Assembly: GCA_963991145.1 (NCBI GenBank)
Contig: CAXDOZ010000122.1
Coordinates: 1 to 7,070 of the forward strand
Direction: 5' to 3'
Source: CAXDOZ01 sp963991145
GTDB taxonomy: Bacteria > Bacteroidota > Bacteroidia > Chitinophagales > JABDMM01
DNA length: 7,070 bases
In this document: positions 6,283 through 7,070 of the stretch, in pieces
Layout of the letters: each line of letters opens with the position of its first letter
How positions within the stretch are numbered: position 1 is the first letter of the stretch
The notes under the pieces: model-generated
What the model was told of the DNA's origin: nothing
Seen by the model: the letters and a program-made list of their open reading frames with translations, nothing else
Databases searched by the model: none
Position numbers and translations under genes: made by a program

Positions 6283-6774
6283 ATGCCGCTCCCTTATAAT
6301 ATCCTCATTGTTGAGGATAACCACTCAGAGATCCAGCTTCAGCTAGAAGCTCTCAAACAGTCAGGTCTTTCCGAGATCGTAGACGTTAGTATTGCTCGAA
6401 CAGGCCCCGAGGCTGTAGAGCATATTGAAAAAGTGAAGAATGCTCAGGTTGTCACTCCAGATCTTATCCTTCTAGACATCTCTTTACCAGGAATCAATGG
6501 GAAAGATGTTTTAAAAATGATCAAGGAAGACCCTCAGACAAAGTCGTTTAGAGTAATAGTATTCTCCAATTCCGCCGACGATAGAGATCTTAATGATTGT
6601 CTAAGATTAAAGGCCGACTGTTACTATCAAAAGCCCGATGATTTTAGAGAATTGGTAACCTTCTTCGAGTCGATCAGAGGTTTCCTAAAGAATAAATCCA
6701 GGATTGCTCCATCTAACCTAAAGGCTATTCAGTTAAAAGGCCTGCCCGGATTAAGCCCTTTTAGTAGGAACTAA
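6283..6774 (+). CDS. Single-domain response regulator (CheY/Rcp1-like receiver)
   Basis: A 163-residue cytoplasmic receiver protein without a DNA-binding or enzymatic output domain. The metal-binding acidic pair is E11/D12 (LIVEDN), the phosphoacceptor is D65 (LILLDISLPG), the switch hydroxyl is S95 (VIVFSNS), and the invariant lysine is K117 in YYQKP. All key residues are present, so it should be phosphorylatable. The long beta2-beta3 region and the overall pattern resemble Rcp1-type regulators, which commonly partner phytochrome-like or other hybrid histidine kinases. No kinase is present in this window, so its partner is unknown. Residues about 135-163 form a basic tail beyond the receiver fold that I do not recognise. 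It begins 29 bases after the thioredoxin-like gene and may be co-transcribed with it. Its stop overlaps that of the convergent ABC gene. Confidence 0.9.
   Translation: MPLPYNILIVEDNHSEIQLQLEALKQSGLSEIVDVSIARTGPEAVEHIEKVKNAQVVTPDLILLDISLPGINGKDVLKMIKEDPQTKSFRVIVFSNSADDRDLNDCLRLKADCYYQKPDDFRELVTFFESIRGFLKNKSRIAPSNLKAIQLKGLPGLSPFSRN
6734..6763. terminator. Candidate bidirectional terminator inside the 3' end of the response regulator
   Basis: TAAAAGG (6734-6740) pairs with CCTTTTA (6757-6763) around a 16-base loop, and a shifted pairing can add one more G-C pair with a bulged C. The arms carry AAAA on the left and TTTT on the right, so transcripts from either strand would end in a hairpin with a U-run. 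It lies just inside the end of the response regulator and just past the end of the convergent ABC gene, where a shared terminator is expected because there is no intergenic space. The large loop lowers confidence. Confidence 0.4.
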
Positions 6775-7070
6775 GAAAGTCTTTCTCTCAACTGATTTTT
6801 AGTAAGCCTCTCTCCTTTTAGGAATTCTAAGCGCTTACTCCTTATGATTGCATGGTTCATTGAATACTCAGAAGCCAGATCAAGCTCATGAGTGCTGAAC
6901 ACAATGCATTTTGATTGATTCTTAGAGAGATTTAAGAGCAGTTCAAGGATCATTTCTCTGCTTTTGAAATCAAGGAAAGAAGTTGGCTCATCAAACAGAA
7001 TCACAGGACTTTTCTTCATTAAAGCCTGAGCTATTCTAAGTCGTTGCATCTGACCATCAGACAGCATACC
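6771..7070 (-). CDS. ABC transporter ATP-binding protein, FecE/BtuD type (C-terminal part; N-terminus outside window)
   Basis: The frame remains open through the window edge (bases 7068-7070 encode Gly), so the Met at 7065-7067 is internal and the gene starts outside the window. About 99 C-terminal residues are visible. In order they are the ABC signature LSDGQMQRLRIAQAL (a variant of LSGGQ with Asp in the third position), Walker B with catalytic glutamate VILFDEPTSFLD, and the switch histidine in FSTHELDLA, then a short basic tail. The Walker A region is not in view. The EPTSFLD and STHELDLA pattern and the short C-terminus resemble ATPases of iron-siderophore, haem or cobalamin importers (FecE/BtuD). 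This assignment is by resemblance, and other importer or exporter families cannot be excluded. It is transcribed towards the response regulator, and the two stop codons share bases 6771-6774 (CTAA). Confidence 0.85.
   Translation of the reverse strand, partial: GMLSDGQMQRLRIAQALMKKSPVILFDEPTSFLDFKSREMILELLLNLSKNQSKCIVFSTHELDLASEYSMNHAIIRSKRLEFLKGERLTKNQLRERLS

Noticed and set aside
7065..7067. Minus-strand ATG as the start of a 98-residue ATPase.
   Set aside because: It lies just before the ABC signature motif, and the frame stays open to the window edge, so it is an internal Met of a longer protein.

Overview
This looks like an ordinary chromosomal segment of a member of the Bacteroidota, probably a free-living Cytophagales/Flavobacteriia-type bacterium. 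The evidence is moderately AT-rich DNA, almost no Shine-Dalgarno sequences ahead of clear genes, a lipoprotein signal ending in LQSC, and a secreted DUF4369/TlpA-type thioredoxin protein of a kind typical of this phylum. No genus can be named from the sequence alone.

Layout: the window opens with the last 28 codons of an unrecognised gene. A tightly packed plus-strand run follows: a secreted YyaL/SPATA20-type protein (thioredoxin-like domain plus an alpha/alpha barrel), a DMT/EamA transporter starting on a GTG that overlaps the previous stop, and an RlmI-type 23S rRNA cytosine methyltransferase one base further on. A hairpin plus T-run in the last codons of the methyltransferase may end this transcript. 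Next come a lipoprotein MsrB, a secreted DUF4369/TlpA-like thioredoxin protein and a single-domain Rcp1-like response regulator, all on the plus strand and separated by short gaps. The right edge holds the C-terminal part of a minus-strand ABC ATPase (FecE/BtuD type). It is convergent with the response regulator, and their stop codons overlap.

How the genes may work together: three of the six complete genes carry thiol-redox centres (CHWC, a catalytic MsrB cysteine, CGHC), and all three have export or lipoprotein signals. This suggests an envelope redox/repair theme, although genomic proximity is the only link. The transporter, rRNA methyltransferase, response regulator and ABC ATPase have no evident functional tie to that theme.

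The most unusual non-coding signal is a pair of related small hairpins (TAA-GGTY-TTAGT core) just upstream of the thioredoxin-like gene and of the response regulator. I see no mobile element, CRISPR array, tRNA or rRNA, and no convincing evidence of a wholly novel system.
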